Under the pieces are notes generated by a model. That model ran no database searches, had not been told where the DNA came from, and worked only from the letters and a program-made list of their open reading frames with translations. DNA of 64,000 bases from Desmodus rotundus (lineage: Eukaryota > Chordata > Mammalia > Chiroptera > Phyllostomidae): the NCBI RefSeq assembly GCF_022682495.2, contig NC_071389.1, positions 98,559,951-98,623,950 of the forward strand. Reading direction: 5' to 3'. Position numbers and translations under genes: made by a program. This document shows, piece by piece, positions 22,685 through 33,954 of the stretch (within the stretch, counting starts at the first letter, position 1; each line of letters opens with the position of its first letter).

Positions 22685-22910
22685 CTCTGATCAAAGGCCC
22701 ATTGTCCCTTCATCAAGATCCAGGTTTGCCTTCTCCGTGTCTGTACTGGACCTCGACCTTAAACCCTACGAGAGCATCCCTCATCAGTACATACTGGATG
22801 GCAAGATAGTCAACTACTACTCAAAGACTGTACATGCCAAAGACACCACCATGATGTCGCCTAGGTTTAAGGAAAGTGAAGATTGTACATTAGTTCTCCA
22901 TAAAGTCTAA
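22685..22910 (+). CDS. IPPK: IPPK last coding exon and stop
   Basis: The terminal coding exon follows a T-rich tract and TTTCAG. After the split Ser it reads SDQRPIVPSSRSRFAFSVSV, then LDLDLKPYESIPHQYILDGK and IVNYYSKT, and ends in CTLVLHKV-TAA (stop 22908-22910). The LDLDLKP block is the conserved C-terminal motif of IPK1 kinases. The end of the protein (ESEDCTLVLHKV) is the known IPPK C-terminus, so the gene is complete at its 3' end. The five exons give 255 residues; human IPPK is about 490, so roughly the first half is outside the window. Confidence 0.97.
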
Positions 22911-25205
22911 CTTTTTTCCTGTGGTCATTGAAACTTGAACATAAAATGTGAAGGTTGAACAATAGAGCTCTTTTCTCATGTTGGGTAACTGGCTGTGAAT
23001 GGTTTTGCTTTCTAACCATTGCTCAGGTGGGACTGTTTCTGAGAGACAATGGAAGAAACATCTTCCTGGACAAGGAATGTCAAATGTGAGACCTGTGGCA
23101 TTCTCTGTCCCAGAGACGCCTCTGGAAAATTCTTCCTTTCCACTGAAGGGTCATGTCTAATCTCTAATGAAAAAAGCCTTATTTTACGACCCGAGGTTAG
23201 GATCTTCTACAAGACGCCTAACATAGAAAACTTGAATTGTGATATATATCTTACAATTTGGACTCTTAAGAAACTTTTAAGAAAACAGGGATACTACTGG
23301 AACTTTCCCAACTGAGTTTCTTGGGCACTTTCTAATGCAAGCCACACATCATCACAGGTTTAGTGGTTCCCTGCTGCAGAGTGATGTGTTCTTGGTGCAG
23401 ATGTCAGTTCTGAGCAGTGTGGACTCAGGGTCCCTGTGGAGGTGCCACCTCCACCATTCTGTGCAGGATCAGCAAGGACCATGGGCAGACACCACTCATG
23501 TGAATACTGACTTTCATGCTTTGCTTTTCTGAATGATTTTGTCTTTAACTTCAGGGGAGACAAGGCATTCCTCATCTGAAGTCGCTGCTGTGGAAGCTGG
23601 AAGCAGAGCTGCAACACTGAGCTGCTAAACCTGGGGCAGCTCTGTTCCTTCCATAGCATTTTGGGGGGTTTGGGGAACCTCAACCAATTCTGCCAGAGCC
23701 AGTCTTGAGTTCTCCTTCTCCATATACCTGTTTTTAACTCGGGTTTCACTGAGATGTGTGCTGTTTGCAGCCTCGTGTGGTGTGCTGGGCCACCTCCCGG
23801 TCAGGTCTGCCCAAGGCCCCGCTTATGCAAGATAGGCAACTCCTGGCTGGCACCAAGAGGGTTCGTGATAGGTTCACCAAAAGTGTGCCTGGCTGCTATG
23901 AAAACTGTTGGGAACCTTGGGCTTCAGTTTTTTATTCTATGGTAGGTTGTACAGATTTATTATTTATGTCATTTTGAGGGATTAATGAAGGCTTATTGTA
24001 ATATAATAGTGAAACCATGGAATTATATGAAAATAAGAATATTTTGCTGATTGTTAATTTTTGTGGGGGACATTTTCTGATCACTTGAGAATTACACTTG
24101 TTTGAATTAAGCCTGTTTTTCTAGAATTTATTCTTTAATTCTTTGCTAACATTTACTTCTTTCTTCTATACTCAGAGGGTTAAAAAGATACTCAAATGAC
24201 GTATGTCTGTCATCTATGTCAGTGTGTTGGGGTCCAGAGGCTTTGGAGACTCCACCTATGGGGACACAAGTGGAGCTGTATTCTCACGCAAGTCACAGAG
24301 TGTAGGGAGGGAAGCAGTGGTCAGTGTGGTTTTGGCTGGAGGTTTTTTCTTGTTGCTGGCATGGGACAGGGGAGAGGTGAGTGGGATATGATCATGACAC
24401 AGTCTTGCCCAGCATCACCATCTGCATAGAACCCTGGGTCCCTGTGCACAGAGCTTGGGAACCCCAGCCCCTTGAGGAGGTGAGCTGGGCAGCCTCCCAG
24501 TGGCCTGTGCTGGTTGGACTGGGCAGTCTGAAACTTGGGGGAAGAGGATACAGATGGACGGCCCCTACTAGGAGGTCTCAGTCCAACCCTTTGCTCTATT
24601 TACTCCACCATAGCCTCTTCTTACCTGACTGTGGTGTTCATTTGATTGAAACAATGTTTCCACTAGTCCTGACATTTGAAATGGGTGACAGGGGTCAGTG
24701 CAGCACTTAGACTCTGGGGACTTAAAGGAAAACCCGGTTTCTTCTGTGTGGAGGAATGGGTACTGAGGTCCCATTTGAAGGGACAATGGAATCTTAGCTG
24801 TCTTACTGCACTTTCTAAGCTCATGCTCCACTTTTTTGTTGACAGCCAAGAAGAGAGAATGTCAGAGGACTTGCTGAGAGGTGCTGTAAATGCCTCCAAG
24901 TGCTGCTTTCCACAGCAGGGAGGCGAGGAAGGCGGTGCACCTCCCCCAGGGTATCTTGGGAATGTCTAAGCAATGAGGCTTCAAGAGCCCCTGCCTCTGC
25001 CCTCAGACTGGGTATGGGAGGGCCGCACAGCTGCTCCCACAGATCAGTGTTTTGGCAGTTTGTATTTAAATAGCTGTATTTATTTTTTTATGTCCTGACA
25101 GTTTATATATAATGTGTCATAACTGCACAGACAAGTTCTATGGGTATGGTTTCTAAGTGGAAAACAGCAAATGTTTATATTTAATAAAAAACACATGCCT
25201 CCTGG
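22911..25205 (+). other. IPPK: IPPK 3' untranslated region
   Basis: About 2.3 kb between the IPPK stop and the first convincing poly(A) signal on the + strand. I recognise no SINE, L1 or DNA transposon in it, in contrast to nearly every other stretch of this length here, which fits selection or exclusion within a mature mRNA. The distal 150 bases are AT-rich with ATTTA pentamers (about 25066-25086 and 25178), possible mRNA-decay elements. The many short ORFs in it have no recognisable protein similarity. The right end is estimated from the signal at 25183. Confidence 0.8.
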
Positions 25206-25241
25206 TGGAGCATCTGACTCCTGGGTGTTACTATTTGGGAA
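25060..25241 (-). other. CENPP: CENPP 3' UTR (probable), overlapping the IPPK 3' end
   Basis: Downstream of the CENPP stop on the minus strand, the first AATAAA is the complement of 25079-25084. If used, the CENPP 3' UTR would be only ~180 nt and would overlap the last ~140 nt of the IPPK mRNA in antisense. The end is inferred from this signal; no transcript data were available. Convergent IPPK/CENPP order matches the human locus. Confidence 0.5.
25183..25188 (+). terminator. IPPK: IPPK poly(A) signal AATAAA
   Basis: Canonical AATAAA in an AT-rich context, about 2.27 kb after the IPPK stop. A GT-rich stretch with GGTGG and GGGTGTT follows at 25204-25230 and could serve as the downstream element. 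Cleavage would be near 25200-25210, only ~35 bases from the CENPP stop on the other strand. Confidence 0.75.
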
Positions 25242-25372
25242 CTAGTGGTTTTCCTCTGCGCAAAGCGATCTTACTAGGCTTTCTACAGCCACTTCAATGC
25301 CTACCACACCCAGCAGGGTTCTGAAGCTGAGAGGAGCAGTTTCTATTATTCCCTTCTTGTCCAACTCCAGGG
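25242..25372 (-). CDS. CENPP: CENPP last coding exon and stop
   Basis: Terminal exon of centromere protein P, a subunit of the CENP-O/P/Q/U/R module of the constitutive centromere-associated network, which helps hold kinetochores on CENP-A chromatin. On the minus strand the acceptor is TTCTTTACAG|CCCTGG. After a split Ala the exon reads LELDKKGIIETAPLSFRTLL then GVVGIEVAVESLVRSLCAEE-NH and stops with TAG at 25242-25244. This is the known CENP-P C-terminus with modest substitutions. CENP-P ends in an RWD-type fold; this segment is its last helix. An apparent upstream Met in the same frame lies in the intron and is not the start. Confidence 0.94.
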
Positions 25373-25722
25373 CTGTAAAGAAAAAAACTGGGTAAGAAGC
25401 TTCATCTAGACCCTTCCCTCCTCCCCAGTTGGCCAACCTGTGTCATGGCTGTGTATGCAGCTGTGTCATGGCTGTGTATGCTAGAGGCAGAGACAGAACC
25501 CCTCCCCTTTGTGTACTCAGCCCAGAAGAGCCTTCGGGGAACAGTCACCCTACATGTGCTTTTTGATTGCTTACTGATAAAAGTATTTTAAAAACTGATA
25601 TAAAAACACAATAATGAGGTTTTCAGTTTCTGATTGCCATGTAAAGCCAGATGAAATAAGTAGGTGTCTATGTTGGGTACATTAAGAAGTCAAAAGAACA
25701 CCCTCACGGGACCCTTCCATAC

Positions 25723-25814
25723 CTTGTTGCGGCACTTCAGTGAGAAGATCCAGCTTCGGCAAAACCTTCCCTTCTTCATCGATTTGCATCCTCCAAACGA
25801 TGACTAATTCAAAC
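25723..25814 (-). CDS. CENPP: CENPP penultimate coding exon
   Basis: This 92-nt exon has acceptor CTCTTTCAG|GTTTGAA and donor CAACAAG|GTATGG, read on the minus strand. It encodes (G)FELVIVWRMQIDEEGKVLPK then LDLLTEVPQQ, the beta-hairpin region of the C-terminal RWD fold of CENP-P. The first base completes a Gly codon begun in exon 30313-30392 and the last G begins the Ala codon of the final exon, so the frame runs through all three exons. Confidence 0.95.
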
Positions 25815-25873
25815 CTGAAAGAGGGAAGACCTGTCACTAGGTGCCTGTAAAACCTAGTTAAAAGAGTGAACTC

Positions 25874-25965
25874 TACCCCTTGCCTGGTGGCTCAGTTGGT
25901 TGGAGCGTAGTCCCGATGCAGCAAGGTTGTGGGTTGAATCCCTGGTCAGAGCACATACAAGAAGC
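25874..25965 (+). repeat. 5' part of a Ves SINE
   Basis: CCCCTTGCCTGGTGGCTCAG through AATCCCTGGTCAGAGCACAT. The SINE stops at ACATACAAGAA. A Ves-like 3' part (AATCAACCAATAGATATGTA ... CTCTCAAAAAAAAG) sits at 29179-29237, just after the HAL1 3' end, so the two may be halves of one SINE split by later insertion. Confidence 0.7.
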
Positions 25966-26371
25966 AACCACTGAGATACTGGCTGGGGCTGAGGGCTGTA
26001 CAGGTGAGACAAGTCACTATGTCTGCTCTGGCATAGGGCTTGTGGCTGGCCCCTCCTGTTCAGGCCTGTCTGGTTGGAGCAGACCCTGAAGACCAGCTTG
26101 GCAAGATGGGGTGGGGCTCTGAGAGGAGGGTGCTTACAGGGCTGATGAGTGATGTAGAAGCTGGTGGTGCCACTGTCTTCCCAGACCCTTGGGAGCTGTG
26201 ATTTCACCCAAGAAGTTTCCAATAGGTGGTTTTATGTGTGAGGACAAGAGTTCTTAAAGCCATGTGGGTCAATAGAAGTTGATTGACATCCTTTTTCCCC
26301 TTCCCCTTCCTGACTTTTAAGCCCACATCTTTGAGTTCAGTGTGACAGATACCTTTCTGTGTTCTGACTCC

Positions 26372-29172
26372 ATTCAGGTACCTCCAAGAAGGTGGCCTAG
26401 GTAAACACAGCTCGCCTCCTGCACAACCACATCTAAAGTACAATTAAACTGTAGAACAACCATCACTCAGAACCAGCAGAAATTGAGTAAATGGAGGGCC
26501 TACAACCACAGAATTCAAGAAACCACATCCATCCATCCAGTCTGATAGGAGTGGAGATGCGGAGACATGGAACAGGCTGCTTCCACACCCACTTGTGGCA
26601 GATAAAAAGCAGGAGGGATATCTCGGGAGCTACGGGTCCCAAGCCCACACTAGGCCCCCCAGCCCACGGTTGCAGTGCTGGGAAGATAAGTCCCTGTGGC
26701 TTCTGGCTGTAAAAGCCAGTGAAGGTTGAGTCAGGGGAAGAAACTGGTGGGTTCCCAGCCAGTTTCTCCTATAGGACCTGCACATGGACTTACTGAGACT
26801 CATTCCCACTGAATTGAGCACGGGGGAAGCAGCTTGAAAGGTACCAGGGGCATATGGGGAGAAACTGAAGAGTCTGGAATCATGGCGAGAGCTGGGGGAC
26901 AGCTTTCTCCAAGAAAAAACTGCTGGCAGAGGCCATGGCTCCTCTTCTGAGCCTTTCCCTCACAAAGCCACAGAGTGTGGTGGGCACCATATGTGAGACT
27001 CCATCAACCTGGCTAACACTGCTTGTCCTACCCTGGTGATGCTCTGATATTCCGTCCCACCAAACTCAAAATGGTTAACGATACCTTTTCCATAAAAATG
27101 ACTTATCTTGCACATGCTTCTGATCTTCATAAATCCTCAAGCAAGCAGCAGCTGGCCTTAGTGAGTCCTTGTACCTTCCTAAGTGGCCTCAGGCCTGGCA
27201 CAGTAGCAGCCTGCCCTCACTAGGGCACAAAAAGCAGCCAGCTGCGGATTGCTTTATAGCTTACGCCAAGTGGCCCCAGACAAAACGCAAGTGTGCACCA
27301 GGGCCCTGCTGAAGTAAGCTCTGCTCTGTGGACTGGGCTGCTGCTCCATGGAGGGCAGAGGTTTGTGGTCACTGGTGACAGCCGGCCCTTGCAGCTGACT
27401 CGCCTGGGTAAGTCCCTTCCATTGACCTGCCAACAGCAGTCAAGCCTCAACTACAAGAGGAGGGTGTACTCAGACCACATGCAGTGCACACCTCAAGTAC
27501 CCAGCTTGGGTGATAGGGGAGGCTGTGCCACTGGAGCCCACAGGACACCTACTACATCAGGCCGTGATAGGGGAGGCTGTGCCACTGGAGCCCACAGGAC
27601 ACCTACTACATCAGGCCATGCTACCACACCAGGGAAATGTAGCAGCTCTACTTAATACATAGAAACAAACACAGAGAGGCTGTCAAAATGAGGAGACAAA
27701 GGAATATGGACCAAATGAAAGAACAGAACTCCCAAAAAAGAACTAAACAAAATGGAGACAAGCAATCTACTAGATGCAGAGTTCAAAACACTAGTGGTAA
27801 GGATGCTCAAGGAACTTAGTAAGTACCTCCACAGCAAAAAAAAAAAAAAAAAAAAAAGGTCTAGTCAGAAATGAAGGGTACACTAATTGAAATAAAGAAC
27901 AATTTACAGGGAATCAATAGTAGAGTTGATGAAGCTGAGAATCAAATCAATGGTTTGGAACGTAAAGAAGCAAAAAACAACTAACCAGAACAGCAAGAAG
28001 GAAAAGAATGAAAAAAATAAAAAAAGAGTATAAGGACTCTCTGGGACAACATCAAGTGTGCCAACATTTGTATCACAGAGGTGCCAGGAAAAGAGAGAGT
28101 TAAAAATTAGAAATCTATTCGAAAAAATAATGACAGGCAACTTCCCTACCTAGGTGAAAGAAACAGACATAAAAGTCCAGGAAGCAAAGAGAGTCTCAAT
28201 CAAGATGACACAAAGAGGCCCACACTGAGACGCATCATAATCAAGATGCCAAAGGTTAAAGACAGAGAGAATCTCAAAAGCAGCGATAGAAAAACAGGTA
28301 GTACTCTACAAGGGAGTTCCCATAAGACTGTCAACTGATTTCTCAAAAGAAACTTTGCAGGCTAGAAGGGATTGGCAAGGAATAGTCAAAGTCATGAAAA
28401 GCAAGGACCCACACCCAAGATTACTCTACCCAGCAAAACTATCATTTAGAATCCAAGGGCAGATAGCTTCCCAGACCAGAAAAAGCTAAAGGAGTTCATC
28501 ATCACCAAAGCAAGTAGTATATGACATGTTAAAGGATCTTCTTTAAGAAGAAGAAGATCAAAACTATGAATAATATAATAGCAATAGATACATATCTATC
28601 AACTCAATCTAAAAGCCAAACAAGCCAAACAGAAACAGAACCTAGATACAGCCAGATGGATTGAGTGATTTGAGAGAATAGGTGAAAAGGTGAAGAGATT
28701 AAAAAGCACAAATTGGTAGTTACAGAATAGTCATGGTGATGTAAAGTACAAAATAGAATCAGAGATAAGGAAATAAAGAACAAATGACAGTAACCAGAGG
28801 GGGTGGGGATAAGGGGGAAGACTTGTCAAGGAACATGTATAAAGGACACATGGACAAAGCCAAAGGCAGATAGAATCGAAGGTGTGATGTGGGGATGGGT
28901 GGGGTGGGGATTTGTTTGGGGGAAAATGAAGACAATTATACACACACATATATGTTTGTTTAAATAAACCCGATTATTCTAGGTAGGGCAAAGATATATA
29001 TGTGTGTGTGTATATAAATGAAATGGAGAAGCCAAAGAACTTACATACATGACCCATGGAAATGAACAAAGGTATGGGGATTGCCTGAGAAGGGGGGAGG
29101 TGCTGGGTAGAGGGGGGCAATGGGGGAAAAATTGGGACAACTGTAACAGCACAATCAATAAAATATAATTTT
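26372..29172 (+). mobile_element. HAL1-type element (degenerate), sense to + strand
   Basis: The 5' UTR begins near CCAAGAAGGTGGCCTAGGTA. ORF1 remnants run about 27670-28520 (AGACTGTCAACTGATTTCTC, GCTAGAAGGGATTGGCAAGG) with frameshifts and an internal A-run at 27837-27858. No ORF2 follows. Two 3' UTR types are joined: one to ~28950, then a second 3' end at 29020-29172 ending AGCACAATCAATAAAATATA. So this is either two nested copies or a mosaic. It lies in a CENPP intron, antisense to CENPP. The 5' UTR holds an exact 54-bp tandem duplication. Confidence 0.78.
27510..27617 (+). repeat. Exact 54-bp tandem duplication inside HAL1
   Basis: Units 27510-27563 and 27564-27617 are identical (start GTGATAGGGGAGGCTGTGCC, end CATCAGGCC). 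The related HAL1 on the other strand (31733-31786) has one unit, so this is a duplication private to this copy. Confidence 0.95.
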
Positions 29173-29394
29173 ACAAAAGAATCAACCAATAGATATGTAA
29201 ATATGTTGAACAACAAATCTGTCTCTCTCAAAAAAAAGTGAACTCTCTGCAGTGGAAAGAAGACAGACACCCACCCAGGCAGGAGCTCTGTTCTCCTGCA
29301 ACCACACTGGGCCTGTGGTCAGCTGACCCTGTTCCTAAAGACATCCACCCACAGATGAAGAGTATGTGCGGGTGGTTAATCATGAATACGTGTT

Positions 29395-29830
29395 CATCAT
29401 CAAGAACACACAGGAAAATGGAAACAAAGACCTACTAATTTTTAGCGTGACAGTACAAGTGAAGTACATGATGTAGAGTAACAGGAACTTAAAATTTCCT
29501 ATGGGAACTATAAAGTGATAAACTACTTTGCATAGAATTTGGCAGTAACAGAAAGCTGAATCTACCCTATGACTCAGGAATTGCATTTCTAGGCATATGC
29601 CCAAGAGAAGCTTGTTGATGAATAACCCAAATGCCCAACATCTGAAGAATACAGAAATGCAACACACACACACACACACACACACCTAGTAGAATATTAG
29701 CACTGAAAATGAATGGTCTACAGCTATAGGTGCCACCCGAGGTGCATTTTGGAAATGTTTTATTACTAAAAGGCAAGTCTCAGAAGCCTACATAATTATG
29801 ACACCAGTTTAAGGCTTGAAAACAAACCAA
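29395..29830 (+). repeat. Old L1 3' part, sense, with (CA)n
   Basis: L1-like text such as ACCCTATGACTCAGGAATTG, GCATATGCCCAAGAGAAG and AGCACTGAAAATGAATGG. A (CA)12 microsatellite is embedded at 29662-29686. Confidence 0.7.
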
Positions 29831-30312
29831 ACATGTGTAGGCACTCCTGTGCAAGTTATCGAAGTACATTTACGCACACATTCACAGGTGTCCGTGACAG
29901 CAGAGAATAGACCCCATCCCTCCATACTTCCCTCAGCACTTGATGCTTCCTGAACTTTTCTGAAATAAGTTGAAAACAGCTCCACCACTTCCAGGCCTCC
30001 CCTCCTTTGTCCCCTACGGGCCCCTGAAGTGAGACCAGCACCTTCTGGACTTTTGCTCACCCACAACTGTGCAGACATTTACTGTCCCTACATTCCATTC
30101 CTCCCTCACCCAGCAAGGCCCTCTTCCTATTATCTCACTCCCAGTTGCATATCTGTTGTGGTTCCACAGACATTTCTCAACACGTCAGGTAGTGTACATT
30201 TGTCCTCTACTAATTATAATCCTTGTTTTAATGGGAAATCACCATCTGATTGCTGGGAAGGGACTTCCCCAAGCAAGGAGGGTCCAGGATGCCATGGGGC
30301 ACTTGCACTCAC

Positions 30313-30392
30313 CCTGGCTGGCTGGTGCTCCGGATCCCCATGTAGCTGGAGGAGGCCCCCTCCAAGAGGTGCACAGCCTCTGGGTACTTTTC
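30313..30392 (-). CDS. CENPP: CENPP coding exon (third from the end)
   Basis: This 80-nt exon has acceptor TTTTCTCCACAG|GAAAAG and donor CCAGG|GTGAGT on the minus strand. It encodes EKYPEAVHLLEGASSSYMGI then RSTSQPG, matching the EKYP...MGIRS block of mammalian CENP-P. The exon is a small island: a HAL1 element in sense orientation ends about 30 nt upstream of its acceptor, and another HAL1 in antisense lies in the downstream intron. The preceding exon (ending FKHLK in human) was not found in the window, so the next intron exceeds 33 kb. In human this gene has a very long intron hosting other genes. Confidence 0.93.
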
Positions 30393-30421
30393 CTGTGGAG
30401 AAAAGAAAACTTATTATTTTT

Positions 30422-32850
30422 TAAATCATTCTTTATATTTCAACTATAGTTGACAACAATACCATATTAGTTTCAGGTGTACATCCCAGTGATTAGACAT
30501 TATATAACTTACTAAGTGATCACCCGAAAAATCTCATACCCATCTGACTCCATACATAGTTATTAGAATACTATTGACTGTATTCCCTATCCTGCACTTT
30601 ACATCCCCATGACTATTCTGTAATTGCCAATTTGTACTTCTTAATCCCTTTACCTTCGTTGCTCCCAATTCCCCTCCTACTTGGCAACTGTCAAAATGTT
30701 TTCTGTATCTATGAATCTTTCTGTTCTGCTCTGCTTGTCTTGTTTTTCAGATTCAATTGTTGGTATGTATTTATTGTCATTTTATGGTTCATATTTTGTA
30801 GCTTCTTAAAGAAGACCCTTTAACATTTCATACATATACTGGTTTGGTGGTGATGAACTCCTTTAGCTTTTTTTTTCTGTGGATAGCTCTTTATACGCCA
30901 TTCAATTCTAAATGATAGCTTTGCTGGGTAATATGGGTTAGGCAGATCCTTGCTTTTCATCACTGAATATTTCTTGTCAGTCCCTTCTAGCCTGCAAAGT
31001 TTGGAAAAAATCAGCTGACAGTCTTATGGGAGCTTCCTTGTAGGTTACTAACTGCTTTTTCTCTTGATGCTTTTAAGATTCACTCTTTGTCTTTAACCTT
31101 TGGCATTTTGATTATGTGTCTTGGTGGGGCCTCTTCGTATTCATCTGCTTAAAGACTCTCTGCCCTTCTTGGACTTTGTATGTTTATTTCCTTTGCCAAG
31201 GTAGGGAAGCTTTCTGTCATTATTTTTTCAAACAGGTTGTCAATTTCTTTCTCTCTTCTACTTCGGGCTCCCCCATGATGCAAATGTTGGTACAGATGAA
31301 GTTGTCCCGAAGGCTCCTTACACTGTCCTTTTATTTTTTGGATTCTTTTTTCTTCTAGCTATTCCGAGTGGCATTTTTTTGCTTCCTTATATTGCAAATC
31401 ACTTATTTGGTTCTCGGCTTCGTCCACTCTACTATTGATTCCCTGTAAATTGTTCTTCATTCCAATTAGTTTATCCTTTATTTTTGACTGGGTCTTTTTT
31501 ATGAGGACTGGGTTGTTGTCCTCATTCATTTCCTTGAGCATCCTTACAACCAGTGTTTTGAACTCTGCATCTAGTAGATTGCTTGTCTCCATTTTGTTTA
31601 GTTCTTTTTTGGGAGTTCTGTTCTTTCATTTGGTCCATATTCCTTTGTCTCCTCATTTTGACAGCCTCTCTGTGTTTGTTTCTATGTATTAAGTAGAGCT
31701 GCTACATTTCCCTGGTGTGGTAGCATGGCCTGATGTAGTAGGTGTCCTGTGGGCTCCAGTGGCACAGCCTCCCCTATCACCCAAGCTGGGTACTTGAGGT
31801 GTGCACTGCATGTGGTCTGAGTACACCCTCCTCTTGTAGATGAGGCTTAACTGCTGTTGGCACATCCAGGATCAGCCACCGCCTGTGTCCAGGGCCATGT
31901 AGCATAAGCTACAAAGCAACTTGCAGATGGCTTCTTCTTGTGCTAGGCTTGTAGATGCCCAGATGAGGCTAAGCTGTGAATGAAGGCCAGCTGCTACTGG
32001 TACCAGACTTTGGGCCACTTAACGAGATGTATAAGGCTTGCTGGGGCCGGATGATGCTTGTTTCTGAGGTTTTAGGGAAGTGTGAGGCCGTGAGCCAAGA
32101 CATCCTTTGGTATGGAAAAGCCACAAAAACAGCTTGGGTAGGCCTCAGTAAGTCATCAGGATGGGGCAAAGAGTGTGACTCAGGTTCATGGAGACTCCGA
32201 TACTGTGCCCACCAGTCAGCTCTGTAGGTGGAGGACTCATCAGAGAGTGGCCTCTTTGATGGCCTCTGCCAGCACTTCTGTCTGGGAGAAAGCTGCCCCT
32301 CAGTTCTCACCCTGATGCCAGACAATTCGTTTCCTCCCTGTGTGCTTCTGGTGGCTTTCAAGCTACTGCCCTGGTGTTGGAGCTCAGAGGGGGTGAGTCC
32401 CAGTAAGTCTGTGCATGGGTCCTTTAATAAGAGGAACACCTGGAACTCCAGAAGCCTCTGTCTCCCTCAGCCTCAATCCTGACTGGTTTTTACAGCCAGA
32501 AGTTATGGGAACTTGTCTTTGTGGCACTGGAACCTTGGGCTGGGGAGGTGGGTATGGAGCTGGGACCCCTTGCTCCTTAGGGGGAACCTTTGATGCCGAG
32601 ATATCCCTCCCAATTTCTATCTACCACATTTGGGTGTGGGACCAGCCTGTTCCACATCTCCAGCCCTCCTACCAGTCTCAATGTAGCTTCTTTAATTCCC
32701 TAGTTGTAGGATTTTCATTTAGCCAGATTTTAGGCAGTTCTGAATGTTTGTTATGTAGCTCAGTTGCAATTTTGATATGGTTGTGGGAGGATGCAAAAAA
32801 CCCACATTCACCTATGTCACCATCTTGACCAGAAGCCCCCTTATTTATTT
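30422..32850 (-). mobile_element. HAL1-type element, sense to CENPP
   Basis: On the minus strand: 5' UTR (from ~32850, ending near CAAGAGGAGGGTGTACTCAG), ORF1 remnants (~31690-30850; QSKIKDKLIGMKNNLQGINS is readable), then directly a 3' UTR (ATAGTTGACAACAATACCAT reversed) with no ORF2. ORF1 is broken. The element's 3' end lies 30 bases upstream of the CENPP exon acceptor at 30393. It is inverted relative to the HAL1 at 26372-29172. Confidence 0.8.
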
Positions 32851-33786
32851 TTTTCCCACAGAGCAATTTGTAGGGCACAGGCATATGACTGGAAAGAAGT
32901 GAGAAACCCTTTTGAGGTGTTCTCACATTCCCTGAAAGTCTAAGTTCCTGATATGCCAGTCACTTGTTCAGCACACAGCATCATGGTGCCCTGGCCACGG
33001 CCACCCATACTCCTGCCTTCAGTGCTCAATGGCACTGCTATTCTAGATCTTTCCACTGCAGCAAGATCCCCTAGCTGCCCCACTATCAAATCCCCAATGT
33101 TAACATGTTACAGAACAAGTTCATTCTGATTTTACCAGTTTGTGCATGCAAGGTCCTGCAGCATTTGGCTGTCCAGCCTCCTTAAGTCCCCTCAGGCTTG
33201 AGGCAGCCTCTCTGTCCTTGAGGAGGCCAGTCAGGCATGCTGTGTAGTGTCCCTTAGGACAGAGTCTAGCTGACTCACCCAGGTGATTCTGACCCTGATA
33301 ACTGAGGTGAGATGTTGCATGCCAGCTTCCTCACTGTAAAGCAGCTAACTGTTAGCATTCAGTTTTAAATGCCTTTCAAATTAACACCTGTGGGCTAGCC
33401 TCCACCACACTGGGTGGCTCCTGCACTGTATGTCCTCACACTTGCCACCACATCATCCTGGCCTGCTTGTCAATAACTGTGGGCGAACGACTCTCCTGCA
33501 TAATACAGGGCTACCCAGAGCCTACCATTAACCTGGTCATCTCCCCTCATGCACAGTTCTGGCTATCCTGGAAAATGGGGTTTTGGGGAGCAGGCTCTGC
33601 AAAAAGTTGGCCTTGTGATGAGACTGTGTCCCATTTAAGAGTCAAAAGTATACTCTCTAAGCCAGGGAAATGAAGTGGAATTTCACAAAGTTCTAGGCTT
33701 GCAAACTCTAAGGTAGAGTTGGCTTTCCCCCCATGTAATGCAATAATTCTGGAAAAATCTCTACTTCCTACTATTCACAGTAGATC
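32851..33786. other. No recognised element
   Basis: Unique-looking sequence, probably CENPP intron. The ORF at 33467-33673 has no recognisable similarity. Confidence 0.5.
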
Positions 33787-33911
33787 CAGTGCAGGGCAAA
33801 TGTAGGTTTACAGTTGTATGAGAAACACAGAGTTTATTCTTGTACTATTATTTATTAATTATTGTATTGTTTTCTACACAAAAAACTGTAAATCTACTTT
33901 GTCTCACCCTG
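33787..33911 (-). mobile_element. Mariner-type MITE, copy 2
   Basis: Ends CAGTGCAGGGCAAATGTAGG and TAAATCTACTTTGTCTCACC-CTG are inverted repeats, followed by TA. Interior CACAGAGTTTATTCTTGTA is the reverse complement of the interior of copy 1 (15146-15259), so the two are the same family in opposite orientation. Confidence 0.83.
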
Positions 33912-33954
33912 TATATCAGAACTGACACCACAACTTTTTATTTTACTATTTTAA

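Noticed and set aside
31969..32439. 156-residue minus-strand ORF
   Set aside because: Lies in the 5' UTR of a HAL1 element; not conserved in the sister copies.
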